NCBI GenBank assembly: GCA_905160935.1
Contig: CAJHZI010000683.1
Location: 1-64,000 of the forward strand
Length of the DNA: 64,000 bases
Direction of reading: 5' to 3'
From: Enchytraeus crypticus
Taxonomy: Eukaryota; Annelida; Clitellata; Enchytraeida; Enchytraeidae
In this document: positions 32,901 through 39,159 of the stretch, one piece after another
Position numbering within the stretch: position 1 is the stretch's first letter
Layout: each line of letters opens with the position of its first letter
Notes under the pieces: model-generated
The model's database searches: none
Seen by the model: the letters and a program-made list of their open reading frames with translations, nothing else
Told to the model about the DNA's origin: nothing
Program-made: the position numbers and the translations under genes

Positions 32901-34201
32901 TGTTGTAGTATGACCCAAATATGTGTAACTCATTACCTATTCAAATCCCGTAGGCCTTCCATTTATTGTAATATTGACTTCAACACTCAAATCTTTTTGA
33001 TATTAATCTTCATTTCATATCTCAATAAAAAGTAAAAAACACGCATTATAGTGAAATGATCAACTACGTTGATATCTATCACGTTCAATACCACTTGTTT
33101 AAACCGTTGGGCAATTTAGACCATTTTCCGTATAACCAGTCCAGCGAATGTCCGAGATTTTACACTCAGATCAGCGCGGCTGGGATTCGAACCCATGAGG
33201 GTTCAATTCACCTCAGGATCAGTCATTTAAAACTTCATGACGTTACCCCTACGCTATTGAGACATGCTAAATACCGTATCATTCATCCTTTCCATTATTT
33301 TCTGCAGTCCAGTCTAGCTGCCCGCTACCACTCTTTGATCATCTGCAAATCTTGTAAATTGTAACCATTTTCTTCCTTCTTCCATGTCTTCCAGGTCTTC
33401 CTCCATCATTGCCTCAGAGAAAATGTTAAACAGCAGCGGCGAAATGCTACATCTTTGTCTAACTACACGTCCTATTTCACCTTCGTCTGAGTATTCTTGT
33501 TGTATGTTGATTCTTGCTCTTTGATACATGTACACAATAGCGTCTAGAAAGTCTCAATAGCGTAGGGTTAACGTCATGAAGTTTTAAATTACACATCCTA
33601 AGGTGAATTGAACCCTCGTGGGTTCGAATCCCAGCCGCGCTGATCTGAGAGTAAAATCTTGGACATTTATTGGACTGTTTCGTCGGAAAATGGACTAAAT
33701 TGCCTAACGGCTTAAACATGTGGTATTAAAAGTGATAGATATCAACATATTTCATCATTTCACTATAATGAGTGTTTACTTTCGTTTAATTTTACACGTT
33801 TAGAATACAGTGTTAATTTAATTGTAAGCCGACGTAATAAGTCCTAAGGTCGCAAATAATAATGGATAAATAATTCGTGGTAATAGTATGGCATTAGGAA
33901 ATTTCGGGAATAAATTGATGGGCATGAAAAATAAATAATTGAAGAAAATGAAACAAAATATAATTGTATTAATTGAATTATAAAACGAAAGAATAATTGA
34001 ACTATGAATTGCCATGTAAAAACCATAAATGATGACCATTTTGTTATGCTACAGTTTCTGCAGTACTGCACAGATATCAGTGCCGTGGTTGGCCTGTGGT
34101 TTGGTATCGCCATCATGACGATATTCGAGTATCTAGAGTACGCCGCTGACATCATCGTCCTCTTCTCTACCCGGCTATACGTCAGACTGTTCAAAAAGTA
34201 A
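6296..34201 (+). CDS. Channel gene A: DEG/ENaC subunit with inserted C-type lectin and mucin-like domains (13 exons, 1003 aa)
   Basis: Predicted join: 6296-6506, 7516-7809, 10743-10908, 11948-12171, 12844-14032, 16512-16615, 18410-18573, 19035-19145, 24452-24584, 29546-29618, 31064-31121, 31559-31696, 34055-34201 (3012 nt, in frame, stop TAA). Seen: His-Gly motif at residues 61-62; TM1 about 76-96; FPAVTLCN at 119-126; basic GRRKRS at 162-167; C-type lectin domain about 169-298; Thr/Ser/Pro-rich stalk about 300-575; Cys cluster 579-597; [11 protein letters not shown]...C finger helix near 674-691; [10 protein letters not shown] strand; MPFPED; PYGNC; SCEKTC; TM2 about 964-986. Known: DEG/ENaC proteins form trimeric, amiloride-sensitive cation channels with a large ectodomain. 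Inferred: a plasma-membrane cation channel whose ectodomain displays a lectin on a glycosylated stalk. Start: first ATG of the exon carrying the His-Gly motif; an upstream coding exon is not excluded. Its tandem paralogue lies downstream on the same strand. Confidence 0.88.
6565..6672. repeat. (TA)n palindrome in gene A intron 1
   Basis: A (TA)-rich core is flanked by inverted TATAGGCCTACATGTATATA and ATATACATGTATATATAGGC arms, so the whole block can fold as a long AT cruciform or hairpin. The rest of the intron to 7373 shows no feature; 7374-7450 is (AAT)n/(TTA)n. Confidence 0.6.
8521..8655. repeat. 30-bp minisatellite in gene A intron 2
   Basis: About four copies of a unit with ATCATGTAAGATTTGAACT and ATCGTTTGGTT. 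A 35-bp direct duplication (TTGGCATCAAGATTGCGT) precedes it at 8304-8357. Confidence 0.7.
8656..10742. other. Rest of gene A intron 2: no gene recognised
   Basis: Diffuse AT-rich sequence. From about 10260 to 10460 there are loose repeats of ACAATCTACATGTATTC type. I see no coding exon between 7809 and 10743, and the splice phases join without one. Confidence 0.5.
10743..12171 (+). CDS. Gene A exons 3-4: C-type lectin-like domain
   Basis: Exon 3 (10743-10908) and exon 4 (11948-12171) together encode about 130 residues. The reading opens [16 protein letters not shown], then [22 protein letters not shown], then (after the intron) [40 protein letters not shown] and YTCKK. Spacing of Gly-Trp, the LAS loop and six cysteines fits a long-form CTLD with three disulfides. 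The usual sugar-binding EPN/QPD and WND motifs are degenerate (KPN and ADTN), so classic Ca2+-dependent mannose or galactose binding is uncertain. Splice phases (1 in, 2 between, 1 out) equal those of the matching exons in gene B. Confidence 0.88.
11463..11710 (-). mobile_element. LINE 3' tail (family beta, CR1/L2-like)
   Basis: Starts with a (CAACAA)n tract, the reverse complement of a (TTGTTG)n tail, then AGAGTGCTACTGTTGTTCAT and ACATCGAGTACTATGGAATC. The same order of blocks occurs at 14165-14340, 37370-37500 and, in the other direction, 28490-28620. Only the 3' UTR is present. Confidence 0.6.
12172..12843. other. Gene A intron 4: no feature seen
   Basis: AT-rich sequence with no repeat shared with the rest of the window that I noticed, except a (TTA)n tract just before the exon 5 acceptor. 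Confidence 0.5.
12844..14032 (+). CDS. Gene A exon 5: mucin-like Thr/Ser/Pro stalk, Cys cluster and finger helix
   Basis: A single 1189-nt exon between acceptor ACTATTTCAG and donor AG|GTGAGA. Residues about 300-575 are rich in Thr, Ser, Pro, Val and Lys with few aromatics, as expected of an O-glycosylated mucin-like stalk, but not built of an exact repeat. At 13683-13739 follows CCCNCC...C..C. The last 40 codons ([25 protein letters not shown]...PCDMQ) match the helix and paired cysteines that in ASIC channels precede the GKCYTFNSG strand. The exon therefore joins inserted stalk to native channel fold. Antisense open frames over this exon are low-complexity shadows. Confidence 0.9.
14165..15600 (-). 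mobile_element. CR1/L2-like LINE (family beta), minus strand, split by a SINE
   Basis: Minus strand, from about 15560 downward: decayed RT, then [82 protein letters not shown] then interrupts (14722-14859). The frame resumes [19 protein letters not shown], then [15 protein letters not shown] and the 3' UTR to about 14165. The same protein occurs at 25455-28640. It fills most of gene A intron 5. Confidence 0.8.
14722..14859 (-). mobile_element. tRNA-derived SINE (family 2) with target-site duplication
   Basis: Minus strand: GGCTGGAGCCAGTGGCGATG ... GAGTTCAAATCCTGGGC (an RNA polymerase III B-box) ... CTTTCGAGTGAGGAAA ... AGCTTTACCAG. It is flanked by CTTTACGTCT and CTTGACGTCT (plus-strand 14712-14721 and 14860-14869), a 10-bp duplication with one mismatch, inside the LINE at its SLHWL codons. 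Other copies: 38895-39032 (-), 45114-45243 (+), 49588-49655 (+, partial), 56225-56316 (-, partial), and a diverged one near 47500-47625 (-). Confidence 0.85.
15775..15915 (+). repeat. SINE-like repeat (family 5) ending GACGTTAAACCTTTATT
   Basis: Shares GATTTGTAGTGACATGYGAT, GACGTCCCTGAAATCAT and GGACGTTAAACCTTTATT with 55180-55335 (+). Related 3' ends on the other strand are at 43738-43800, 48137-48310 and 63758-63925, with a looser match near 39655-39760 (+). The copies end in (TTA)n or similar. Confidence 0.6.
15916..16511. other. End of gene A intron 5: no feature seen
   Basis: AT-rich, no ORF or recognised repeat. Confidence 0.45.
16512..19145 (+). CDS. Gene A exons 6-8: core DEG/ENaC ectodomain
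   Basis: Exon 6 (16512-16615) encodes [20 protein letters not shown], the family signature strand. Exon 7 (18410-18573) encodes [13 protein letters not shown], then AGIRISI and [16 protein letters not shown], the segment that is highly conserved from ENaC to ASIC. Exon 8 (19035-19145) encodes [10 protein letters not shown] and ends ...YPVIYSTT. Phases are 2/1, 1/0 and 0/0. Exons 7 and 8 are 164 and 111 nt, identical in length to those of gene B. Exon 7 is preceded by a degenerate ATCACATTGT-like array running into its acceptor; exon 8 is followed by a long (TA)n tract. Confidence 0.9.
17285..18105 (-). mobile_element. mariner-type DNA transposon with long inverted ends, decayed
   Basis: The left block (CGTCAATTAGAATCAATTCC then TTTTTGGAAATGTGCTGACC to GGCCG, about 17485-17535) is repeated inverted at about 18000-18060, with further similarity outward. 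Between them, the minus strand encodes [15 protein letters not shown]..., and after a frame change [19 protein letters not shown] and [12 protein letters not shown], the second and third catalytic blocks of mariner/Tc1-type DDE transposases. Only the C-terminal part remains and it is frameshifted. It lies in gene A intron 6. Confidence 0.75.
18130..18405. repeat. Degenerate short tandem array running into the gene A exon 7 acceptor
   Basis: Loose repeats of ATCACATTGT / TATCGCATTGTATC type fill the last 280 bases of intron 6. The last unit (TATATCGCATTGTATCCG) leads directly into CCTCGTAG, the acceptor used by exon 7. Confidence 0.6.
18820..18940. repeat. Short tandem array in gene A intron 7
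   Basis: Loose units of AAAGTGTTATTTT type, about 12 bp. Confidence 0.6.
19158..19378. repeat. Long (TA)n microsatellite in gene A intron 8
   Basis: Alternating TA with TACATG, TTTAATATTA and TATGTA interruptions; begins 13 bases after the exon 8 donor. Confidence 0.9.
19385..20275 (-). mobile_element. LINE reverse transcriptase fragment (family alpha)
   Basis: The minus strand encodes [18 protein letters not shown] and [11 protein letters not shown], then (in another frame) [11 protein letters not shown], which is the YADD-type catalytic box region, then [20 protein letters not shown] and FKYLGHSLL. These are RT palm blocks in the right order. The 5' part and 3' end are missing; frameshifts are present. 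Confidence 0.8.
20866..20920. repeat. (TA)n microsatellite; a (GA)n lies at 20720-20745
   Basis: Pure dinucleotide tracts in gene A intron 8. The flanking 20276-21529 shows no gene or recognised element. Confidence 0.85.
21538..23000. mobile_element. hAT-type DNA element with (GGTTC)n subterminal arrays
   Basis: Ends are TAGAGATGGGAAT and its inverse ATTCCCATCTCTA. They are flanked by 8-bp duplications GTTGTAAT (21530-21537) and GTTGCAAT (23001-23008), one mismatch; 8-bp duplications and TAG...CTA ends are typical of hAT elements. Inside each end is an array of GGTTCGGTTCGG type (21576-21690 and 22760-22990), in the same orientation at both ends; the right one also contains CCAGAGTCTGGGTTC units. 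No transposase is recognised, so it is probably non-autonomous. A LINE alpha fragment (22468-22610) is nested in it. Confidence 0.75.
23232..23268 (+). pseudogene. Partial copy of the gene A exon 9 acceptor region
   Basis: TATCGACACTTGTTTGACAG followed by TCCTGCGAGAAG matches TGTCGACACTTTTGTTAACAG|TCCTGCGAGAAG at the true exon 9 border (24431-24463). Only about 14 exon bases are copied. A third, inverted copy (CAGGACTGTTAATGAAAGTG then TCGACA) lies at about 24362-24390. Confidence 0.55.
23983..24109 (-). mobile_element. tRNA-derived SINE (family 1), 3'-truncated
   Basis: The minus strand carries the head of the family 1 SINE: ATAGCGTAGGGGTAACGTCA (A-box-like) and the B-box region GAATTGAACTCTCGCGGGTT then CGAATCCCAGCCG. 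Cut off after the CACTGGACT block. It lies in gene A intron 8. Confidence 0.8.
24452..34201 (+). CDS. Gene A exons 9-13: cysteine-rich palm/knuckle, thumb-to-TM2 segment, TM2 and stop
   Basis: Exon 9 (24452-24584): [20 protein letters not shown]..., the Cys-rich CxxxC/CxC element. Exon 10 (29546-29618): DDCMYGV...[10 protein letters not shown]. Exon 11 (31064-31121): [16 protein letters not shown], matching the ...WPS... element of the family. Exon 12 (31559-31696): EEMIGKLQ...[13 protein letters not shown]. Exon 13 (34055-34201): [17 protein letters not shown], then TM2 and stop TAA at 34199-34201. The acceptor at 34054 is preferred over the one at 34063 because it gives the same length as gene B before TM2. 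The pore motif reads G-I-A (residues 972-974). Exons 9, 10 and 11 (133, 73, 58 nt) have exactly the lengths of gene B. Confidence 0.88.
24760..24950. repeat. GTGTG/GATGT pentamer array
   Basis: A degenerate GTGTGATGTGGTGTGGTGTG-type 5-bp minisatellite in gene A intron 9. The His-rich antisense frame over it is an artefact. Confidence 0.85.
24970..25245 (+). mobile_element. LINE 3' end (family alpha), plus strand
   Basis: Contains AATAGGAAGAAAAGTTGG, GAAGGTAGAATGGAGGGAGA, GATTAGGTATGTTAGATG and the end CCAGTAGGCAGTGCAG, the same tail as 917-1340 in reverse. 5'-truncated. Confidence 0.75.
25455..28640 (+). mobile_element. CR1/L2-like LINE (family beta), plus strand, split by about 1.9 kb of foreign DNA
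   Basis: 25470-26120 encodes RT blocks: [46 protein letters not shown], then (with a frameshift and a gap where the YADD box should be) [44 protein letters not shown]. The frame is lost after NSLARE at about 26095-26120. It resumes at about 28055 with [20 protein letters not shown], then [17 protein letters not shown] and a 3' UTR ending in (TTGTTG)n/(TTA)n at 28640. The split falls exactly where the minus-strand copy at 14870 is continuous. Gene A intron 9. Confidence 0.8.
26125..28054. other. Insertion of about 1.9 kb inside the LINE; identity unknown
   Basis: No recognisable protein, no clear terminal repeat. It holds a pyrimidine-rich, loosely repetitive block (about 26690-26790, CTTAGACT/CTCTTTCCTTA motifs). 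Could be a non-autonomous element or recombined DNA. Confidence 0.4.
28755..29440 (-). mobile_element. Retroelement C-terminal fragment with CCHC-like and nuclease-like motifs
   Basis: One uninterrupted minus-strand frame (29430-28900, 176 codons). It reads [20 protein letters not shown], then [20 protein letters not shown] followed by SCKRSAGR (a C.C...H...C knuckle), [20 protein letters not shown], then [15 protein letters not shown] and [11 protein letters not shown], ending KTLKYD. The PDG...W..G....WDVTV pattern resembles the restriction-like endonuclease that follows RT in some non-LTR retroelements. Similar tails are common in metazoan retroelement proteins. The upstream RT is absent. 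Gene A intron 9. Confidence 0.65.
29626..29945. repeat. 11-bp (CATTCTCTAC) minisatellite just after gene A exon 10
   Basis: About 28 units of CATTCTCTAC/CATTATCTAC starting some 8 bases after the exon 10 donor. Confidence 0.9.
29965..30345 (+). mobile_element. Long SINE-like repeat (family 4)
   Basis: From GTGTTGTGCTCGGGTGTGG through AAAAGGCGACTAAGGCAGG, GAGGAAGGCAACGGGAAACC, to CCACTTGGCAGTGCACTGAA followed by GAAGAAGA. A 5' partial copy lies at 55580-55700 (+). The end GGCAGTGCACTGAAGA resembles the 3' end of LINE family alpha (GGCAGTGCACTAAGA), so it may be mobilised by that LINE. Confidence 0.6.
30346..31063. other. End of gene A intron 10: nothing recognised
   Basis: A few more TTCTACCATTC units at 30350-30445, then AT-rich sequence. 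Confidence 0.5.
32065..32316 (+). mobile_element. LINE 3' end (family alpha) with (TA)n tail
   Basis: Encodes [51 protein letters not shown], and ends CCAGTAGGCAGTGCACTAAG then AGATATATATATA. 5'-truncated. Gene A intron 12. Confidence 0.8.
32590..33550 (-). mobile_element. LINE fragment (family alpha), minus strand, split by a SINE
   Basis: 32590-33026 matches the tail and C-terminal RT region. After a SINE insertion (about 33027-33263) the element continues at about 33264-33550, encoding [32 protein letters not shown] and [14 protein letters not shown], the RT block before and including the ADD catalytic box. CATATCTCAAT before the SINE and ACCGTATCATTC after it join up in the intact copy at 19740-19775. 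Confidence 0.8.
33027..33263 (-). mobile_element. tRNA-derived SINE (family 1), nested in a LINE
   Basis: Near-complete minus-strand copy with A-box-like AGCGTAGGGGTAACGTCA and a B-box in GGGTTCGAATCCCAGCCG, ending ...TTGATCATTTCACTATAATGCGTG. Confidence 0.85.
33551..33782 (+). mobile_element. tRNA-derived SINE (family 1), near full length
   Basis: GTCTCAATAGCGTAGGG...AACGTCATGAAG, then B-box GGGTTCGAATCCCAGCCG, then AGTGATAGATATCAACAT and CACTATAATGAGTGTTTAC. About 230 bp. It forms an inverted pair with the copy at 33027-33263. Confidence 0.85.
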
Positions 34202-35454
34202 TTATTCAAAACCAAACCGTATATGTGCGGCCAATGCATTTTCCTACAAATGCCACCAATTTTGGTTTTTCTTTGGTATTTATGGTATAAATACAGATGC
34301 TACAGAAAATGCACAAATTTCTATGCCAATCACGAAAGTGCACATATTTTCTATGCCAATCACGTTTAATGTGCAATGACTGCTAAAGATCTTCAGAATT
34401 TTTAAAATAAAATGCTAACGCAAATAAATTAAACGTAGACTTTTCCTTACTTTTCGGTAGATATTATCGCGCTCTGAAAAATCACATTCTTGCGTTAGCG
34501 ACGAAGAAATGGAAAAGTCAAATAGAAAAGAGCTTCCTGTTCATCTCTGGATTAAATGGAAAAGATAAATATATGCATCGTTATTTCACCAAAAATATGG
34601 TAGCACAAGTACAATAATAGAAAGGAGTATTTTTATAATTACCCGTATATTATTTTGTTCTGTCGTTGTCATACTCAAATAGCGAGAGGTCAAAGTTAAC
34701 GGGCATTGGTTTGTGATACATTCCTATGTAAACATTGTATAGTATCGTTCCACCGTTTCTTCTAAGGCTGCTAGTATTTGTTCTTCGCTGATGAAATTTA
34801 ATGGACAGCTTGAAGAAAGCTGTCTATTTCATTTGAGTACTTTTGAATCTAACGTTGTATCTAACTAAGGCATCAATGGCATGAATCAACTCAAAACTTT
34901 AGATCTTGTACTTTAACAGTGTAATATCTCTGAGACCTTAAATCAATTTTTTAAAATCTGTGCTTTTAAGTTATTGGTTGCCTACGTTTGCGCTCTTGAT
35001 TAGTATCCGATCAAGGGAGAAAATATGTAAACAATATAAACTAGTAATTAATACATGCCATGTTTAATTTACATTCTAATGAGAAATTAGTTAGAGAGAG
35101 AGAGAGAAAGATAAATTGGCTACTGGGTGACTGGAAAGATTGAATCACAGTTGGAGAAAGAAAGAGAGAGAGAGAGAGAGAGAGAGTTGAGAGACAGAGA
35201 TTTTGGAACAGAGTCATTAGTCTCTCTCGTACTCAGACTGCAAGAAAGTCTCAGTTGCGCATGTGGACTTTCAAGTACAGCTTGTAAAATAAGAGTTGGT
35301 TATTGAAAGTAATAGATAGCCTACAACTTGTAACAGGAAGAGGACTTCAAAGTACCAGCAGTATTGAAAGGGTTCAGGGAAGATGATGATGATAATGATG
35401 ATATATAAAATTGCAGATACATGTACGCAAAATTAATACAAGAAATACATGTTC
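34202..35454. other. 3' flank of gene A; no gene seen
   Basis: Putative 3' UTR and intergenic DNA. Two (GA)n-rich patches lie at 35093-35108 and 35158-35190. Confidence 0.5.
34406..34428 (+). promoter_or_regulatory. Candidate polyadenylation signals of gene A
   Basis: Two AATAAA hexamers (34406-34411 and about 34423-34428) lie roughly 205-225 bases after the gene A stop. In DNA this AT-rich the hexamer is common by chance, so this is only a positional candidate. Confidence 0.3.
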
Positions 35455-35645
35455 AGAAATTTTATAATTCCTATAAGAACAACAAAAACAATAATAGTGC
35501 TACTGTCATAAATCACAATATCAGGCAGTATTGAACAAAATCCAAGTCGACGAGAAAAAAAAGTAAAAAGACGCTGTAAAATCAAAGACCCATAAAACCA
35601 GTCCAAATATGAGAAATTACAGAATTGGATGTTACGTTCTGGTTG
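35455..35645 (-). mobile_element. LINE 3' UTR fragment (family beta)
   Basis: Reverse complement of the 28490-28620 block order (CAGTCCAAATATGAG..., AAAATCCAAGTCGACGAG, AATAGTGCTACTGTCAT). Confidence 0.55.
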
Positions 35646-35802
35646 CAATTTTAAAGGAAACCCTTAGAATACTACTACAACTATTGGACTAATAACTTAA
35701 TGGCCCAGACCAAAGGCCACTGAACGTGTGAATATCTTCGGAGGGTTGTTTTTACAGTAGTTATCTTTTTTTAAATGTGCATGATTTAAAAATAATAATA
35801 TA

Positions 35803-36760
35803 GGGTGTCGCATAAGTTCGTATACCGTTTTCAAATTGCAGTAATTCGGCTAGTAAAGGTCGCATGTTCATAAAATTTCGTATTCGTGTATAATAGATGT
35901 GAATTAGATGTTGGTGCAAGTTTATTTTCATTAGACCTGGAAATGACGTCACACGGCGCTGTCGAGCAATGTGACCCATTTTCTGACTGGCGCAGCTAGA
36001 GACACGCTGTGGCTGCATGCAGCGCGTGCCTGGAAATTACCTGATGTTGTCGTCCAGGAACGCAGTCAAGGCTAATCAACGTGTCAATGTTATTGTTCGA
36101 TGAGGCCGCGTATAATTTATAATATGGATAAAATTAAAATAATACAATTACGTGCACAGGCAGTAGTATTGGCTAAAGAAGGATATTCGCATAAATGTAT
36201 TGCACAAAAGTTAAATCGGAGTAAGTGTTGGGTTACGAAGTGGGTAGGTCGAAGCAAATTTGACGAAAAACTAGTGGATAGGAAACGTAGTGGACGTCCG
36301 AAGATACTGTCTAATACAGCCAAGCGTCTCATCCAATCCGCAAAATACAGACGTGGACAGAGTTTGCGCCGTATTTCAAATCAACTGAAAATTCGTAATG
36401 AACGTGCTTCTAAGGACACAATTCGCAGATACATGGTTAATGACCTGAAGTGGAAGAACTGGCGTCGCAAAAAATCAGTGAAAGTGGAAATACTTCAGAC
36501 ATTAATCAAATCTATGCCGGATAGAATACTCGCTGTCATTAAGCAAAAAGGAAATACTATAAAATATTAGTTTTTGCGAAAATGTGACGTCATTCAGAAA
36601 AATTTCAGTTTCTACTTAATTACTTGTACGATTACAAATTAAATTGTACCCATATATGTTATTTATCGTGTCTACATACTGTCCAAATTTGGTTTAAAAC
36701 GGTTAAGTAGTTCCAGAGTTAATGCAATTTGAAAACGGTATACGAACTTATGCGACACCC
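35803..36760 (+). mobile_element. Tc1/mariner-like element with perfect ends and an internally deleted transposase
   Basis: 38-bp inverted repeats are identical by eye: GGGTGTCGCATAAGTTCGTA... at 35803-35840 and its reverse complement at 36723-36760. TA flanks both ends, as expected for this superfamily. Length 958 bp against about 1.3-2 kb for autonomous relatives. The single ORF joins the transposase N-terminus directly to its C-terminus. Intergenic between genes A and B. Confidence 0.9.
36100..36570 (+). CDS. Transposase remnant: DNA-binding half fused to C-terminal tail, DDE core missing
   Basis: 156 codons, no stop. Residues about 10-110 look like the bipartite helix-turn-helix of Tc1-type transposases: AQAVVLAKEGYSHKCIAQKL, CWVTKWVGRSK, then GRPKILSNTAKRLIQ (GRPR-like hook between the two helix-turn-helix units) and SLRRISNQL, TIRRYMVNDL. 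It then passes straight into LQTLIKSMPDRILAVIKQKG and NTIKY, the usual last residues of such transposases. The catalytic D...D...E/D region, normally over 150 residues, is absent, so it cannot catalyse transposition but could still bind ends. A second ATG 8 codons in (MDKIKII) may be the real start. Confidence 0.85.
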   Translation: MRPRIIYNMDKIKIIQLRAQAVVLAKEGYSHKCIAQKLNRSKCWVTKWVGRSKFDEKLVDRKRSGRPKILSNTAKRLIQSAKYRRGQSLRRISNQLKIRNERASKDTIRRYMVNDLKWKNWRRKKSVKVEILQTLIKSMPDRILAVIKQKGNTIKY

Positions 36761-36887
36761 TATAGCATACTGTATCAGTATTCTATTTGTATAACTTTTA
36801 TCCTCATTAGAACAAATTGTATTTCCTTGTAATTAATTTATCTCATTTAGTGGGTGCTCCTATTTGGACTCTTTTCCTAAAATTTAT

Positions 36888-36889
36888 GC

Positions 36890-36950
<61 letters not shown>
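36888..36950. repeat. (TA)n microsatellite
   Basis: Pure TA tract in the A-B intergenic region. The following 36951-37335 shows nothing recognisable. Confidence 0.9.
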
Positions 36951-37339
36951 GCCAATATAATATTGTAATTGATCTTGTACTTTGACAAATTTCGATGTTG
37001 TTTTAGTGGATGTGGTATAGTAATTATTTTATGACTGTTTTCATACTTTTTTCTCTTCCTAGTTTCCTTAACACAGTGTGTCTACTCGCAGCTTCATTAA
37101 AATTTTCTTTGTCTTTCTCACTCGTGTCACATTTGTTCTATATTAGCAATATATGATTGCGAGGTGATTACATAAATCGTAAAAATTTTAAGACTGGAGT
37201 TGCATTAGTATAGAACATAAGTCCTTACTGCTGATAAATTACATTTATAGCCTGATAACCCATATATTATAGTCGATGATCCCTAGGAGGCTTCCCTATT
37301 TCAGTATTGCCATTTCCCCTGTTCAGTAGCAATCGCAAA

Positions 37340-37505
37340 TCACTTTGGCAGGCAATAATAACAATAATAACAACAATAATAGTGCTACAGTCATCAATGA
37401 CAACATCGAGCACTATTGAGACAAAATCAAGCCGGCGAGCAAACGAAGATCCAAAAACAGCGCAAATTCCAAAATCCAGAAAATCAGTCCAAAGTGAGTG
37501 CAAGT
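37340..37505 (-). mobile_element. LINE 3' UTR fragment (family beta)
   Basis: Reverse complement of 28480-28620: ATAGTGCTACAGTCATCAAT, GACAACATCGAGCACTAT, TCAAGCCGGCGAGCAAA, AAAATCAGTCCAAAG. Confidence 0.7.
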
Positions 37506-37539
37506 ATATACGTAATAATTTAAACCCCTCTTCTCGCGT

Positions 37540-37878
37540 GCTCTTTATTAGTAGCACCGATTATTAGTAGTACCAAACATTAGTAGCACCGATTATTAGT
37601 AGTACCAAATATTAGTAGCATCGAATATTAGTAGTACCGAATATTAGTAGCACCGATTATTAGTAGTACTGAATATTAGTAGCATCGAATATTAGTAGCA
37701 CCGATTATTCGTAGCACCGATTATTTGTAGCACCGAATATTAGTAGCACCGAATATTAGTAGCACCGATTATTCGTAGCACCGATTATTAGTAGCACCGA
37801 TTATTCGTAGCACCGATTATTCGTAGCACCGATTATTCGTAGCACCGATTATTAGTAGCACGATTATTAGTAGTAGGA
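37540..37878. repeat. 16-bp (ATTATTAGTAGCACCG) minisatellite
   Basis: About 20 units alternating TTAGTAGCACCGA and TTCGTAGCACCGA; a (TTA)n follows at 37921-37952. No spacers, so not a CRISPR-like array. Confidence 0.9.
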
Positions 37879-37918
37879 TTAGATATCTGCCATGAAGTGC
37901 TATAGAAATTGTCTGTGG

Positions 37919-37953
<35 letters not shown>

Positions 37954-38203
37954 TTTATCAAACTATGGAGTATGTAGTTATCTCTATAAATGCAATGTAG
38001 ACCTCTAGATGTAGGCTACTAAATGTAAATTGTATTTACTCTTTCTTGTTATCGATCATGGTGAGCTATTAATTATAGACAATATAAACTATTGAAATTT
38101 TCCTTCAATCAATACATGGATGAGAATAATACCCCCGGTTTCTATAGTCTGTAGGTTCGTGATAGACTTATCTAGAGTTTGATACATAGATAGGCCTAGA
38201 GAG

Positions 38204-38206
38204 ACA

Positions 38207-38275
<69 letters not shown>

Positions 38276-38355
38276 AGAGATAGAGAGAGAGAGAGAACGA
38301 GAGAGAGAAAGAGAGAGAATGATTGAGAAATAGAGAGAGATGGAGAGAGAAAGAC
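38204..38355. repeat. (GA)n microsatellite
   Basis: GAGAGA tract with TAGAGA and GGAGA interruptions. The flanks up to 38894 hold no gene. Confidence 0.9.
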
Positions 38356-38894
38356 AATACTACCATTCATACGCTCACATCCAATGAATCATATTCGTAC
38401 CCACAAGGCTAAATTTTCAGAGCTTCGTTATACAGGCCTTCGCTAAATGCTTCTCAAGTCAAACAAATGCTTATATTTCAAATGAATAATAGAGAAAAAT
38501 AGTCGACGCATACATGTGTAACGTTCCTCTATAAGAACACTCATACCGTCGGTTGTACCATTCCAATCCTGACTGTTTGTCCCTAGGTTATGTTTGTGGA
38601 GTTCTAGATTTCAAAGGAGACAAAATAAACGCATCTTTAGTGTATCTCAATAGTTGATTGCGACCAATCATCGCCCTCAAAAGTTAATTCTTACTGATCA
38701 ATAGCGTAAGACTAACTGGCAGTGTTTTTATCATTAGCGAACATTTGTGAAGCTGAAATTGCACTAATTTCTAATTATCTTTGACTTCGAATGTAGTTCG
38801 TAGATAACAGTCAAAACGAAATGTGTAATATATTCTCCAGTAATGCGAAATGGTACAGCAGCGAACATTGACTTTTAACAGAAACAGGAGCGTA

Positions 38895-39032
38895 AAAGCT
38901 GTAATGACCGACGTTAACGTCAGTTTCAACTCTCGAAAGTGATAGCAGTGACGGGCGAACCCAGGATTTTTACCCGGTACATACTGATCCGTGGTCGAGT
39001 ATTTTAGCGACATCGTTACTAGCTGCTCCAGC
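38895..39032 (-). mobile_element. tRNA-derived SINE (family 2)
   Basis: Minus strand; shares CGACGTTAACGTCAGTTT, GACGGGCGAACCCAGGAT, GTATTTTAGCGACATCG with the copy at 14722-14859. Confidence 0.7.
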
Positions 39033-39159
39033 AGATACTTCCAAGCATCCATTTTCTCTCACGGGACAGGATTTGAGCGCTGATCGTGGACTCCATATCC
39101 AACCTCTGCGTTGTTGAAGGTATTAGGTAACTATGTAGGTAATTAAAGATGCGAAACAA

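Noticed and set aside
34064-34201. Alternative acceptor TTTCTGCAG at 34063 for gene A exon 13
   Set aside because: It keeps frame but removes three residues; the acceptor at 34054 gives the same spacing to TM2 as gene B.
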